64,000 nt of DNA from Propionibacterium acidifaciens DSM 21887 (GCF_000426605.1 NZ_KE384545.1:84520-148519), one strand, 5' to 3'. Counted from the stretch's first letter, positions 16,683 through 26,935 are shown. Numbers and translations are program-made. The notes: generated by a model not told the origin, from the letters alone.

Positions 16683-18071
16683 ATGTCCTACGCAGCCCCC
16701 TTCTCCCTCCTCTGGCGGAACGCAGGCGACCCGGTCCAGGCCGAACTCTTCGGCGAGGACTCCTGCATCGAGTCGTGGCTGAGCGTCGAACGGGCGCTGG
16801 CCACGGCGCAGGCCTCGCTGGGCGTCATCGGGCCCTCGGACGCCGAGGCCATCGTCCGCGCCGCACGGATCGGGAACATCGACCGCGACCGGCTGTGGCG
16901 GGACGCGCAGAACGTCGGCTACCCGATCCTCGGGCTGGTCCGGCAGATCTCCGCCCACTGCCCCGCCGGCCCCGACGGGCGCGTCCACTACGGCGCGACC
17001 ACCCAGGACATCATGGACACCGCACTGGCGCTCCAGATGTCCCGCTCCCTGGAGGCCCTGGACGAACGGCTCCAGCGCCTCGGCGACGCCCTGGCCGAGC
17101 GCGCCACCGAGCACGCCGGCACCGTGATGCCCGGCCGCACGCACGCCCAGCAGGCCGTGCCGACCACCTTCGGCGCGACACTGGCCACTCTGCTCGACCA
17201 GGTGCGCCGCCAGCGCACGCGTCTGCAGCAGGCCCACGAGCGGATCGCCGTCGTGTCGCTCTTCGGCGCCGGCGGCACGAACGCCGCCGAGGGGCCCCGC
17301 TCCGTCGGGATCCGGTCCCGGCTGGCCGCCGAGCTCGGTCTCGCGGACGTGCCCGTGCCCTGGCACGTCGACCGCGACGTCCTGTCCGAGTACGGCTGGA
17401 TCTGCGCCACGATCGCCGGCACCTGCGCGAAGCTCGGGCGCAACATCGTCGACCTGTCGCGCACCGAGATCGGCGAGGTCTTCGAGCCCTTCACCAGCCA
17501 CCGGGGCGCCTCGTCCACGATGCCGCAGAAGGTCAACCCGATCAGCTCGGAGCTCATGATCGGCATCGGCGCCGTCGCCGGCGCGCTGGCCTCGGGACTG
17601 GTCCGCATCCAGGAGGCCGGCCACGAACGGGCCGCCGGCGAGTGGCAGGCCGAGTGGTACCTCGTCCCGAACCTGGGCTGCCTGGCCGGCTCGGCCCTCG
17701 GCGAGGCCCTCGTCGTCGCCGAGGGCATGCGGGTCGACCCGCAGCGGATGGCCGCCAACCTCGACCTCGACGGCGGACTCATCATGGCCGAGGCGATGAT
17801 GATCCAGCTCGCCCCGGCGATGGGCCGCGAGCACGCCCACGACCTCGTGTACGAGGCGGCCGAGCGGGCGCGCGAGCAGAAGCGGACCCTGCACGAGATC
17901 ATGCCGGTCGTGGCGGCCGAGCAGGGCAGGGCCGATCTGCTGCCCGAGCACCTGGTCGGGCCGTCCGACTACGTCGGCGAGGCGGGTCGCATCGTCTCGA
18001 CGGCCGTCGAGCGGTGGCGGACCACGCGGGCGCTGCCCGCCGGCCCGGCGATCGCGGACCTGGGCGGGTGA
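16683..18071 (+). CDS. Fumarase/aspartase-superfamily lyase (PcaB/PurB-like)
   Basis: A 462-residue enzyme of the superfamily that cleaves C-N or C-O bonds of succinyl compounds to give fumarate. The three conserved regions are clear: VHYGATTQDIMDT (residues 102-114), PGRTHAQQAVP (150-160) and the flexible loop GASSTMPQKVNP (275-286) with the catalytic Ser. Overall it looks most like the 3-carboxymuconate cycloisomerase/adenylosuccinate lyase branch, but a true purB is unlikely in this context. Its partners are a dicarboxylate-type transporter and a DapA-family aldolase under LacI control, so it probably acts on an imported carboxylate. ATG 16683 has AAAGG seven bases upstream. The exact substrate cannot be told. 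Confidence 0.82.
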   Translation: MSYAAPFSLLWRNAGDPVQAELFGEDSCIESWLSVERALATAQASLGVIGPSDAEAIVRAARIGNIDRDRLWRDAQNVGYPILGLVRQISAHCPAGPDGRVHYGATTQDIMDTALALQMSRSLEALDERLQRLGDALAERATEHAGTVMPGRTHAQQAVPTTFGATLATLLDQVRRQRTRLQQAHERIAVVSLFGAGGTNAAEGPRSVGIRSRLAAELGLADVPVPWHVDRDVLSEYGWICATIAGTCAKLGRNIVDLSRTEIGEVFEPFTSHRGASSTMPQKVNPISSELMIGIGAVAGALASGLVRIQEAGHERAAGEWQAEWYLVPNLGCLAGSALGEALVVAEGMRVDPQRMAANLDLDGGLIMAEAMMIQLAPAMGREHAHDLVYEAAERAREQKRTLHEIMPVVAAEQGRADLLPEHLVGPSDYVGEAGRIVSTAVERWRTTRALPAGPAIADLGG

Positions 18072-19567
18072 GCACCATGGCCGCAGCATCCGCCCCGTCG
18101 CAGGCAGACCGGCGGGGGAACGTCGAGGAGCGGGGCGGGCTCAGCCCGGCCCCCCTGCTGCGCGTTCTGGTCCCGCTGGTCGTCGGGGCGGTCATCTGGT
18201 TCGCCCCGCCGCCCGGCGGCGTCACCGGTCGCGCCTGGCACATGCTCGCGATCTTCCTCGCCACCATCGTCGGGATCATCGCCAAGCCCCTGCCCATGGG
18301 CGCGGTGACCATCATCGGCACCGTCGTGTGCATCCTCACCGGCACCGTCCCGCTGACCGCCGAGAAGGCGGGCGACCCGACCGCGCTCATGGGCTTCTCG
18401 AACTCCACCATCTGGCTCATCGTCGTGGCCTTCCTCATCTCGAGGGGCTTCATCACGACCGGACTCGGACGGCGCATCGCGCTCCTCTTCGTCTCCAGGA
18501 TCGGCGGGCGCATGCTCGGCGTGAGCTACGGCCTGGCCCTGGCCGACCTGGTTCTGTCCCCCGCGATCCCGTCCGCGACCGCCCGCGGCGGCGGCATCAT
18601 GGCGCCGATCATGCGCTCGGTGGCGCTCACCTACGACTCGACCCCCGGCCCGACGGCCCGACGCGCGGGATCCTTCCTCGCGATCAACGTCGGCCAGGTC
18701 AACGCGATCACCTGCGCCATGTTTCTCACCGCGATGGCGGGCAACCCGCTCATCGCCTCGCTCGCCTCCTCCCAGGGCGTGACGCTCAGCTGGACCTCCT
18801 GGGCACTGGGCGCCATCGTGCCGGGCCTGTGCGCCCTGGCCGTGGTGCCGCTGGTCGTCCACGTGGTCTACCCGCCCGAGCTCGAGGAGACTCCCGAGGT
18901 CGTCGCCATGGCCAAGCGCGAGCTGGCGACCCTCGGCCCGACGAGCCCGGCCGAGAAGATCATGGCGGGCACCTTCGTGCTGCTCCTGCTGCTGTGGACG
19001 GTCGGGGACATCGTCCTCGGCGTCAACGCCACGACGACCGGCCTCATCGGTCTCGTCGTCCTGCTGCTGAGCGGCGTGCTCACCTGGGAGGACGTCATCC
19101 GCGAGAAGGCGGCCTGGGACACGATGGTGTGGTTCGCGGTGCTCTACATGATGGCCACCGCCCTCGGGAAGTACGGGCTCCTCGGCTGGCTCGCGGACGT
19201 GATCGCAGGCTCGCTCGGCGGCATGCGCTGGCAGTTCGCGTTCATCATCCTCACGCTGGTCTACTTCTTCAGCCACTACCTGTTCGCCTCCGCCACGGCG
19301 CACATCTCGGCCATGTACGCGGCCTTCCTGGCGGCGGCCGTCGCCGTCGGGACTCCCCCGCTCATGGCCGCCCTCGTACTGGGCTACATCTCGAACCTGT
19401 TCACCTCGATCACCCAGTACTCCGGCGGCGCGAGCCCGGCCCTGTTCGGCACCGGCTACAACAGCGTCGGAGACTGGTGGCGGGTCAGCTTCATCGCCGC
19501 CCTCGCCTCGATCGCCGTGTGGATGGTCGTCGGCGGCGGCTGGATGAAGCTGATCGGCTACTGGTGA
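18068..19567 (+). CDS. DASS-family anion:Na+ symporter (di/tricarboxylate transporter)
   Basis: A ~499-residue inner-membrane protein with about 12 hydrophobic segments, spread from VLVPLVVGAVIWFAPPPGG to AVWMVVGGGWMKLIGYW. Family marks include the first SNT-type clamshell motif (GFSNSTIWLIVVAFLISRGF), NVGQVNAITCAMFLTAMAGNP in the middle and the second one (GYISNLFTSITQYSGGASP) near the C terminus, as in CitT and the plastid 2-oxoglutarate/malate transporters. The GTG at 18068 overlaps the lyase stop (GTGA); ATG 18077 is an alternative. Coupling to the lyase suggests it imports that enzyme's substrate. Confidence 0.9.
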   Translation: MSTMAAASAPSQADRRGNVEERGGLSPAPLLRVLVPLVVGAVIWFAPPPGGVTGRAWHMLAIFLATIVGIIAKPLPMGAVTIIGTVVCILTGTVPLTAEKAGDPTALMGFSNSTIWLIVVAFLISRGFITTGLGRRIALLFVSRIGGRMLGVSYGLALADLVLSPAIPSATARGGGIMAPIMRSVALTYDSTPGPTARRAGSFLAINVGQVNAITCAMFLTAMAGNPLIASLASSQGVTLSWTSWALGAIVPGLCALAVVPLVVHVVYPPELEETPEVVAMAKRELATLGPTSPAEKIMAGTFVLLLLLWTVGDIVLGVNATTTGLIGLVVLLLSGVLTWEDVIREKAAWDTMVWFAVLYMMATALGKYGLLGWLADVIAGSLGGMRWQFAFIILTLVYFFSHYLFASATAHISAMYAAFLAAAVAVGTPPLMAALVLGYISNLFTSITQYSGGASPALFGTGYNSVGDWWRVSFIAALASIAVWMVVGGGWMKLIGYW

Positions 19568-19577
19568 GGAGAGGACG

Positions 19578-20496
19578 ATGACGACGATGACCACCGGGAC
19601 CGCGACGACCGCCGGAGGCGGGGGCCTCAGCGGCATCTACCCCTATCCGGTGTCACCGCTCGACGGGCGCGGCCGGGTGGACGAACGGGCCCTGCGCCGC
19701 CTCGTCGGGCATCTGCTCGACGAGGGGTGCACGGCCTGTCCCCGTCGGACTCCACCGGCGAGGTGACGCACCTCACGCCCGCCCAGCGGGAGCCCGTCGT
19801 GCGGATCACCGTCGACGAGGCCGCCGGCCGGGTGCCGGTCGTCGCGGGGGTGGCGGCCTTCGCCATCGCCGATGCCGCGACCCAGGCGCAGGCCATGGCC
19901 TCGTGGGGTCGACGGCCTCGTCTGCATCCAGCTGGTCCACGGCCAGCCGTCCCCCGACGAGATCGTCGACCACGTCCACGCGCTCGCCACGGCCACGGAC
20001 CTGCCGGTCGTCCTCTGCACGAATCCGCGTCTCGGACCTGCCCCTGTCGGCGCTGGAGCGGATCGTCGCCGACGAGACGGTGCAGTACCTCGAGGACGCG
20101 TCCGGGGTGACCGGCAGGCTGCTGACCATCCGGCCCGCGCTGGACGAGCGGCTGCGGTTCTTCGCCGCCTCGGCCCACCTGCCCGCCGCGGCCCTCGACC
20201 TCGGCGGGGTGGGCCGGATGGCCGGGCCGGCCTGCGTCGCGCCCGCGGCGGCGGTCGCCCTGTGGGATGCGCACCGCCGCGGCGACCTGGCCCGCCGGGC
20301 GAGGCTCCAGGAGGCGATCTGGCCGCTCAACGCCCTGTTCGTCCGGCACGGGGCGGCCCCGCTCGTCAAGCTGGCGCTCGACGAGGCCGGGTACCCGTGC
20401 GGCGATCCCGTGCGCCCGCAGCGGCCGGCGCCGGAGTCGGTCCGCGGCGAGCTGCGGGCGGTCCTGGCCGGCATCGCCGAGGCGCTGGACGCCTGA
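19578..20496 (+). pseudogene. DapA-family (dihydrodipicolinate synthase-like) aldolase, broken by three indels
   Basis: Three successive reading frames together spell one DapA/N-acetylneuraminate-lyase-family protein: [20 protein letters not shown] in the first, [20 protein letters not shown] in the second, [20 protein letters not shown] in the third, then [20 protein letters not shown] to the stop. The breaks are near 19724 (one base lost in a G run), near 19904 (one extra T) and near 20031 (two bases lost). The usual Schiff-base Lys before D/E-A-S-G is also replaced (LEDASG in place of I-K-E-A-S-G). It begins ten bases after the transporter, so it was the third gene of the operon. Sequencing error at all three sites is the alternative but does not explain the lost Lys. 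Confidence 0.82.
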
Positions 20497-20721
20497 GCGC
20501 CGCCCCGGGTGAATCGTCCGGCCCGGCGCCGTGCACGTCGGGCAGGCCGCCCGGAGCCGTGACCGATGCCGGCGACGCGGGACCGGTCGGCGGCGCACGG
20601 CGAACCCGCCGGCGGCGGCCCTGTCGCGCAGGCCCTGCCGTCGGGGGTCGGCGGCTCGGAGCGGCAGCGGGACCGGCCGGGCGACACGGATCGCGCCGGG
20701 AACCAGGATCATCTGCGGGTT

Positions 20722-20757
20722 GCCGGCCCTCCTCCCTGAGTCCGGAGGAGGGCCGGC
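20722..20757. terminator. Strong stem-loop, likely bidirectional terminator
   Basis: GCCGGCCCTCCTCC and its exact complement 14 bp long flank an 8-base loop (CTGAGTCC). It lies 226 bases after the broken aldolase. There is no T tract, which is common in high-GC actinobacterial terminators. Confidence 0.5.
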
Positions 20758-21217
20758 CCCTTCCGCGGCCCTCCTCCGGACGGGGCGAGGGCCCCCTCTC
20801 GGAGGCCCGGTCCGCCGACTGGGCCGGCGCGCCCCTCCCCGGCGGACGCGGGCCCTGACGAACCGAGCGCTCCGGAAGGAGCCCCGCGCCCCGTGACCGC
20901 CGGGGACCGCTCGTCGGGGGGCCGCTCCGGCAGGTCTCCGACGAGCGGGTCCGGGCTCCTCCCGGGACGGATCCCGATCATCCGCTGGCCCCGGAGCCCT
21001 CCCCATCCGCCCGGTCGCTCGGGCCGTCCCCGACCCACCGCCGACGCCCCGACCGTCGGACGCGCTCCGAACCGCGAGGCGATCGCGACGAGCACCCTCG
21101 GTGGAGCCGGTCAGGGGACGATCAGGGCACCCCCGGCGGGAGGGCGCCCCGGGGGAACGAGCCCAGGACTCATCATCGGACCATGACGCACGAGGTGTTT
21201 ATCCTGAACACGGAGCT

Positions 21218-21274
21218 GGCCCACGGCATGGGCCGGCCCACGGCAGGGCCCGCCGGCCCACGGCAGGGCCCACG
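21218..21274. repeat. Triplicated GGCCCACGGC repeat
   Basis: GGCCCACGGC begins at 21218, 21235 and 21255, each followed by a GGGCC segment that can pair with the repeat's own start. It sits in the 5' leader of betB. Function unknown; short unstable repeat or hairpin cluster. Confidence 0.6.
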
Positions 21275-21422
21275 GTGGAACGGACCGAGTGGCGTTCGGT
21301 CCCGAGTCCCAGGAAGTCCCTGTCACCGCGCCACCGGCGCACCCGCACGAACCCACCGCCCGATGCGCTCGGACAACACATCCACAGGCAACACATTCAG
21401 AACATCCAGACAGGAGACACTC

Positions 21423-22931
21423 ATGGATCGACCGGACCGACTGCTCATCGGGGGGAGCTGGCGGGCCGCATCGGACGGCGGCACGCGACGCATCCTGTGT
21501 CCAGCGGACGGGGAGCAGGTGGCCGAGGTTCCCGAGGCGACGGTCGAGGACTGCCGGGCCGCAGTCGCAGCGGCCCGCCGCGCGTTCGACCGGGGCCCCT
21601 GGCCGACGACCCCGTCACCGGAGCGGGCCGGGCTCCTCATGGCCGTCGCCGACCGGCTCGAGGCCGAGTCGGACGAGGTGGCCCGTCTGGAATCGCTCGA
21701 CACGGGCAAGCGCCACGTGGAGAGCCTCCTCGACATGGCCGACATCGTGAACGTGTTCCGTCACTTCGCAGCCCTCGCCCAGAGCGAGGCGGGCCGGGTG
21801 GTCGACACCGGTGTACCGGACGTCGCGAGCCGCGTCGTGACCGAGCCCGTCGGGGTCTGCGTGCTCATCACCCCGTGGAACTACCCGCTCCTCCAGACGG
21901 CATGGAAGGTCGCACCGGCGCTCGCCGCGGGCAACACGTTCGTCCTGAAGCCCTCGGAGCTCACCCCGCAGACCGCCATCTGGCTGTGCCGGACGCTCAC
22001 CGAACTCGGCCTTCCCGAGGGCGTCGCCAACTTGGTCCTCGGCCCGGGGTCTGTCCTGGGCCCGACCATGACCGCCTCTCCGGACGTCGACCTGGTGTCG
22101 TTCACAGGCGGTGTGGTGACCGGACGCTCGATCATGACCTCTGCGGCCGGCACGGTGAAACGGGTGGCGCTCGAGCTGGGCGGCAAGAACCCGAACGTCG
22201 TCTTCGCGGACGCCGATCTGGATGCCGCGATCGACAACGCGCTCACGGCCGTCTTCCTCGACTCCGGGCAGGTCTGCTCGGCCGGCGCCAGGCTCGTCGT
22301 CGAGGAGTCGGTCCACGACCGGGTCGTCGACGAGCTCGTCCGGAGGGCCCGGGCCATTCGTCTCGGCGGGCCCTTCGATCCGAACGCCGAAACCGGTCCC
22401 CTCATCAGCGAGGCCCACCGCGACAAGGTCGAGCGCCACGTGGCCCAAGCCCTGGCGGAGGGCGCCGTCCTGCGCTGCGGCGGCCAGCGCCCCGGCGGGG
22501 ACCTGGCCTCCGGCTGGTACTACCTGCCGACGATCCTTGACGACTGCGCGTCCCCGATGGCCTGCGTCCACGAGGAGTCCTTCGGGCCCGTCCTCACTGT
22601 CGAGAGCTTCAGCGGGCCGACGCCCGAGGAGGCCGAGGACGCCGCGGTGGCGATCGCCAACGACACCGTCTACGGGCTCGCGGGCGCCGTCTGGACCGAG
22701 AACGCCGGACGCGCTGAACGCGTGGCCCGACGGCTCCGCCACGGGACGATCTGGATCAACGACTACCACCCCTACGTACCGCAGGCGGAATGGGGCGGCA
22801 TGAAGCAGTCCGGCATCGGTCGCGAGCTGGGGATCGCCGGGCTGGGCGAGTACCAGGAGCACAAGCACATCTGGCACAACCTCCGACCGGCACGAGCCGG
22901 ATGGTTCGACGATCCCGCAGACAAGGGCTGA
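21423..22931 (+). CDS. betB: Betaine-aldehyde dehydrogenase
   Basis: A 502-residue NAD(P)-dependent aldehyde dehydrogenase. ITPWNYPLLQTAWKVAPALA (residues 149-168), VLKPSELTP, the catalytic Glu251 in VALELGGKNP and the catalytic nucleophile Cys285 in DSGQVCSAG are all present, and the IWINDYHPYVPQAEWGGMKQ block is typical of betaine-aldehyde dehydrogenases. It oxidises betaine aldehyde to glycine betaine. ATG 21423 has AGGAG six bases upstream. The next two genes are choline dehydrogenase and a BCCT transporter, which fixes the pathway. No BetI-type repressor is adjacent. Confidence 0.93.
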   Translation: MDRPDRLLIGGSWRAASDGGTRRILCPADGEQVAEVPEATVEDCRAAVAAARRAFDRGPWPTTPSPERAGLLMAVADRLEAESDEVARLESLDTGKRHVESLLDMADIVNVFRHFAALAQSEAGRVVDTGVPDVASRVVTEPVGVCVLITPWNYPLLQTAWKVAPALAAGNTFVLKPSELTPQTAIWLCRTLTELGLPEGVANLVLGPGSVLGPTMTASPDVDLVSFTGGVVTGRSIMTSAAGTVKRVALELGGKNPNVVFADADLDAAIDNALTAVFLDSGQVCSAGARLVVEESVHDRVVDELVRRARAIRLGGPFDPNAETGPLISEAHRDKVERHVAQALAEGAVLRCGGQRPGGDLASGWYYLPTILDDCASPMACVHEESFGPVLTVESFSGPTPEEAEDAAVAIANDTVYGLAGAVWTENAGRAERVARRLRHGTIWINDYHPYVPQAEWGGMKQSGIGRELGIAGLGEYQEHKHIWHNLRPARAGWFDDPADKG

Positions 22932-22966
22932 GGCCCTCACCTCATCCCCACCGTTTTTCCGCCGTG

Positions 22967-22984
22967 GCACCGCCGCGGCGGTGC
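22967..22984. promoter_or_regulatory. Palindromic hairpin in the betB-betA gap
   Basis: GCACCGCCG followed directly by its complement CGGCGGTGC makes a perfect 18-bp palindrome inside the 183-base gap between betB and betA, just after a TTTTT run. It may be a processing or pausing hairpin. Confidence 0.4.
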
Positions 22985-23114
22985 GCCCCCGCGATGAATG
23001 CGTCCGGGGCCGTCCCGGGCCGTGGGATCGGCTGTCCCGTGGCCCCGCCACCGGATTCCGCGGCACTCCGCAGCACCGGGAGTCCGCAGTACCCAGAAGA
23101 AGGAGAAGAGCTCA

Positions 23115-24884
23115 GTGAAGAAGCGCTACGACTACGTCATCGTCGGAGGGGGCTCGGCCGGATCGGCCCTCGCGAACCGTCTCTCGGCGGACGCCTCCGC
23201 CTCCGTCCTCGTCCTGGAGGCGGGCCGGGCCGACTTCATCATCGATCCCCTCGTGCACATGCCGGCAGCGCTGATGTTCCCGTCCGGCAACCCGCTCTAC
23301 GACTGGGCCTATGAGACGGACCCCGAGCCCTTCATGGGCGGGCGTCGCGTTAAGCACACCCGTGGCAAGCTGCTGGGGGGCTCCTCATCGATCAACGGCA
23401 TGATCTTCCAGCACGGCAACCCGGGCGACTACGACCGCTGGGCCGCCGCCCCGGGGATGCAGGAGTGGGACTTCGCGCACTGCCTGCCCTATTTCAAGCG
23501 CATGGAGACCCGTCTGGGCGGCGCGAACGCATGGCGCGGGGGATCCGGCCCGCTCCACCTGGAGCGCGGCCCCGCCACGTCGCCACTGTTCCAGGCGTTC
23601 TTCGAGGCGACCGTCCAGGCCGGCTATCCGCGCACGGATGACGTCAACGGCTACCGTCAGGAGGGCTTCGCGCCGTTCGACCAGAACATCAACCACGGCT
23701 CACGCTGGAGTGCGGCGCGAGCCTATCTGCGCCCGGTCAGGGGCCGGAGGAATCTCGACGTCACGACCCTCGCGTACGTGACGGGCCTGACCTGGAGGGG
23801 CACCCGCGTCACCGGGGTCGACTTCCACCGCATGAACCGGACCCATCACGTGGACGCCGGTGAGGTCATCCTGTGCGGCGGCGCGTTCAACAGCCCCCGC
23901 CTGCTCGAGCTGTCCGGCGTGGGGGATCCCCAGGTGCTGCGCGCCGCCGGCGTGACCCCGCGCATCGAGCTGCCGGGCGTCGGCGAGAACCTCCAGGACC
24001 ACCTGGAGGTCTACCTCCAGCACGAGTGCCTGCAGCCCGTCTCGATCGCCCCGTGGCTGAAGATGTGGAAGGCGCCCTGGATCGGAGCCCAGTGGCTCTT
24101 CCTCGACTCGGGCGTGGGGGCGTCCAATCACTTCGAGGGAGGCGGCTTCATCCGCACCAACGACGAGGTCCCGTACCCGAACCTGCAGTTCCACTTCCTT
24201 CCCATCGCGGTCCGCTACGACGGATCCGCCCCGGCGTCCGAGCACGGCTACCAGGTGCACATCGGACCGATGAACTCCGACGTCCGCGGACACATCCACA
24301 TCACGAACCCGGACCCCGCCGTGCGCCCGTCCATCCTGTTCAACTACCTGTCGACCGAGCGCGACCGCCGCGAGTGGGTCGAGGTCATCCGCGCCGCCCG
24401 CCACATCCTGGCCCAGCCGGCCTTCGCCCCGTTCGACGCCGGCGAGATCTCCCCCGGCCCTCAGGTCGAGTCCGACGAGGAGATCCTCAGCTGGGTCGCG
24501 CGGGACGCCGAGACCGCACTGCACCCGTCCTGCTCGACCAGGATGGGCACGGACGACATGTCCGTCGTCGATCCCGCGTCCATGCGGGTCCACGGGGCCG
24601 AGGGCCTCCGCGTCGTCGACGCGTCCGTCTTCCCGACGATCACGAACGCCAACATCTACGCGCCGGTCATGATGGTGGCCGAGAAGGCCGCCGACCTGAT
24701 CATCGGCAACACGCCCCTCGCACCCGAGCGTCCCCCCGTCTACAGGGCTGACGGATCGATGCCGATCTACCCGCCGGGCGATCCGCGCAACAAGGCCTGG
24801 GACGCCGTCCCGCGCGTCCCCAGCGCCGCACAGGCGGAGGCGGAGCACCCGGTTCCGCCGCGACGCGTCGGGAGCCACCGGTGA
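23115..24884 (+). CDS. betA: Choline dehydrogenase (GMC oxidoreductase)
   Basis: A 589-residue FAD-dependent GMC-family enzyme that oxidises choline to betaine aldehyde at the membrane. The dinucleotide fold [19 protein letters not shown] is at residues 5-23, [20 protein letters not shown] is the GMC signature 1 region, [18 protein letters not shown] is signature 2, and the active-site His/Asn pair lies in [10 protein letters not shown] and [10 protein letters not shown]. It is ~30 residues longer than E. coli BetA at the C terminus. GTG 23115 has AGAAGGAG nine bases upstream. The stop overlaps the start of the transporter gene (GTGA). Confidence 0.94.
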   Translation: MKKRYDYVIVGGGSAGSALANRLSADASASVLVLEAGRADFIIDPLVHMPAALMFPSGNPLYDWAYETDPEPFMGGRRVKHTRGKLLGGSSSINGMIFQHGNPGDYDRWAAAPGMQEWDFAHCLPYFKRMETRLGGANAWRGGSGPLHLERGPATSPLFQAFFEATVQAGYPRTDDVNGYRQEGFAPFDQNINHGSRWSAARAYLRPVRGRRNLDVTTLAYVTGLTWRGTRVTGVDFHRMNRTHHVDAGEVILCGGAFNSPRLLELSGVGDPQVLRAAGVTPRIELPGVGENLQDHLEVYLQHECLQPVSIAPWLKMWKAPWIGAQWLFLDSGVGASNHFEGGGFIRTNDEVPYPNLQFHFLPIAVRYDGSAPASEHGYQVHIGPMNSDVRGHIHITNPDPAVRPSILFNYLSTERDRREWVEVIRAARHILAQPAFAPFDAGEISPGPQVESDEEILSWVARDAETALHPSCSTRMGTDDMSVVDPASMRVHGAEGLRVVDASVFPTITNANIYAPVMMVAEKAADLIIGNTPLAPERPPVYRADGSMPIYPPGDPRNKAWDAVPRVPSAAQAEAEHPVPPRRVGSHR

Positions 24885-24901
24885 CCGGTACCGGTCACCG
24901 G
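24878..24901. promoter_or_regulatory. 24-bp perfect palindrome over the BCCT start codon
   Basis: CCGGTGACCGGT (24878-24889) is followed directly by its exact complement (24890-24901). The palindrome includes the betA stop, the GTG start codon of the transporter (24881) and the next five codons. In mRNA it can form a 10-bp stem with a GUAC loop and hide the start codon until ribosomes from betA open it. Confidence 0.6.
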
Positions 24902-26935
24902 GCGGCCGCCCGCACCGACAGGCCGCCCGTCAGGTGGCCCGTCTTCATCACCGCCCTGTCGATCACCGGCTTGGTGGCCGCGTGGTGCCTGGCGGCCCCG
25001 GAGTTCGCGGGCGGGGTCCTCGGGAAGACCGTCTCCCGGGCCGCCGACCGCCTCGGCTGGTTCTACATCGCCCTCGCCACCGCGGCGCTGCTCTTCGTGA
25101 TCCACCTGGGCCTCCGCTATCCGAGGGTCCGCCTGGGCGGCGACTACGACCGTCCCGAGTACTCCACCTTCTCGTGGGCGGCCATGCTGTTCGCGGCGGG
25201 CATCGGCACGGACCTCATGTTCTACGCCGTCGCCGAGCCCGCCGCGCAGTTCCTGTCGCCGCCCCAGATCCCCGGCGGAACCGTGGACGCGGCCCGACAG
25301 TCGACCGTGTGGGCGATCTACCACTACGGGATCACGGGCTGGGGGATGTACGCCCTCATGGGACTCGCCCTGGGGTACTTCGCCCACCGCAAGAAGGCGC
25401 CGCTGGCCGTCCGCTCGGTGCTGGCGCCCCTCTTCGGCAAGCGGGTCCGGGGACTCATCGGGCACTCGGTCGACATCGCGACGGTGATCGGCACGATCTT
25501 CGGTGTCGCCACATCACTCGGGATCGGCGTCGTGATGCTCAACGTGGGGTTGAACATCCTCTTCGGGATCCCCCAGGGCCTCGGCGCCCAGACGGCCCTG
25601 GTCGTCCTGGCGGTCGTCCTGGCCACCATCTCGGCGACCACCGGCGTCGACAAGGGCATTCGCAGCCTCTCGCAGCTGAACGTGGCGCTGGCGGTCGTCC
25701 TCGCGGGCTGGGCGCTGTTCACGGGCAACACCACCTTCCTGCTCCGCTCCATGGTGATGAACATCGGCGACTTCGTCACGATGTTCCCCGGCATGACGCT
25801 CGACACGATGGCCTACGACTACCCGGCCGGCTGGATGCAGTCGTGGACGCTGTTCTTCTGGGCGTGGTGGATCGCGTGGTCGGCCTTCGTGGGCATGTTC
25901 CTGGCCCGCATCTCGAAGGGGCGCACGATCGGGCAGTTCGTCCTCGGCACGCTGATGATCCCGTTCTCGTACATCGTCATGTGGATCTCGATCTTCGGGA
26001 ACAGCGCCGTGAAGCGGATCATGGACGGGGACGCCGCGTTCGGTCAGGCCGCGACGGCGTCGCCGGAGCAGGGCTTCTTCCAGCTCCTCACCACGATCCC
26101 GGGGACGCCCGTCCTGATCGCGCTGTCCACCTTCGTCGGGCTGCTGTTCTACGTCACCTCCGCCGACTCCGGCGCGCTCGTCATGGCGAACCTCTGCAGC
26201 GAGCTGCCCGCGGCCGACACGGACGCGCGACCGTCGCTGCGCATCCTGTGGGCCGCCGCCACGGGGATCCTGACCATCGGCATGCTGATGGTCGGGGGCA
26301 TCCCGGCGCTGCAGAGCGCGACGATCATCATGGCGATCCCCTTCGCCCTCGTCCTCATGCTCGTCATGGTCGGCCTCAACCGGGCCCTGCGCGAGGAGCA
26401 CCTGCACGAGCAGGCCGTCCAGCGCTCGTTCACCGCCCAGTGGGCGAGCCCCGAGACGGCGATCTCGAGTGGATCGTGGCGCCGCCGCCTCTCGCTGTCG
26501 CTCGACTCGGTGTCCTCGCGCCAGGCCGAGGAGAGGCTCCAGAACGTCATCCGCCCGGCTCTGGACGAGGTCGCCGAGGCCCTGCAGGAGCGCGGGGTCC
26601 CGGCCGTCGTCCGCGAGGTCTCGAACGGGCTGCAGCAGAACGTCTCGCGGCGTGTCCAGCTTGAGGCCCTCTCGGAGAGCGAGGACGGCGAGGACTTCGT
26701 CTACCCCGTCCAGATCCGGCGCTCGTCCGCGACGTCCTGCGGTGCCCGCACGATCGGGACGGACGACGTGACGATCCATCTCGAAGTGGCATTCGGAGAA
26801 GGGCTGAGTTACAACATCTACCCCTACGAGTGCAACCAGATCTGCAACGACGTGCTCGACCATTACGAGCGCTACGAGCTGGTGGCAGCATCCAGGCAGG
26901 AGGAGGCCACCCTCCAGGCCGCGGTGCAGCACTGA
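24881..26935 (+). CDS. betT: BCCT-family choline/betaine transporter with long cytoplasmic C terminus
   Basis: A 684-residue membrane protein of the betaine-choline-carnitine transporter family. About 12 hydrophobic segments fill residues 20-500. The family core is visible in [20 protein letters not shown], in the Trp-rich segment [28 protein letters not shown] and in [15 protein letters not shown]. The last ~170 residues are hydrophilic ([10 protein letters not shown], then [18 protein letters not shown]) as in BetT, where they serve in osmotic activation. GTG 24881 overlaps the betA stop. With betB and betA it makes a complete choline-uptake and glycine-betaine synthesis operon. Confidence 0.93.
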   Translation: MTGTGHRAAARTDRPPVRWPVFITALSITGLVAAWCLAAPEFAGGVLGKTVSRAADRLGWFYIALATAALLFVIHLGLRYPRVRLGGDYDRPEYSTFSWAAMLFAAGIGTDLMFYAVAEPAAQFLSPPQIPGGTVDAARQSTVWAIYHYGITGWGMYALMGLALGYFAHRKKAPLAVRSVLAPLFGKRVRGLIGHSVDIATVIGTIFGVATSLGIGVVMLNVGLNILFGIPQGLGAQTALVVLAVVLATISATTGVDKGIRSLSQLNVALAVVLAGWALFTGNTTFLLRSMVMNIGDFVTMFPGMTLDTMAYDYPAGWMQSWTLFFWAWWIAWSAFVGMFLARISKGRTIGQFVLGTLMIPFSYIVMWISIFGNSAVKRIMDGDAAFGQAATASPEQGFFQLLTTIPGTPVLIALSTFVGLLFYVTSADSGALVMANLCSELPAADTDARPSLRILWAAATGILTIGMLMVGGIPALQSATIIMAIPFALVLMLVMVGLNRALREEHLHEQAVQRSFTAQWASPETAISSGSWRRRLSLSLDSVSSRQAEERLQNVIRPALDEVAEALQERGVPAVVREVSNGLQQNVSRRVQLEALSESEDGEDFVYPVQIRRSSATSCGARTIGTDDVTIHLEVAFGEGLSYNIYPYECNQICNDVLDHYERYELVAASRQEEATLQAAVQH

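Larger units (their letters stand above)
20497..21422. other. Gene-free, hairpin-rich intergenic region
   Basis: This 926-base stretch separates the broken aldolase from the betaine operon. Open frames on both strands are Pro/Arg-rich translations of GC-rich DNA with no family resemblance. It holds a perfect 14-bp stem-loop (20722-20757), further partial copies of its GGCCCTCCTCCGG arm to about 20785, and three copies of GGCCCACGGC at 21218-21264. A TATCCT hexamer at 21200-21205 is a possible -10 for the betaine operon. Confidence 0.7.

Noticed and set aside
20531..21186. Open frames of 80-130 codons on both strands between the broken aldolase and betB
   Set aside because: Arg/Pro/Gly-rich translations with no ribosome sites or family resemblance, overlapping each other and a strong hairpin.
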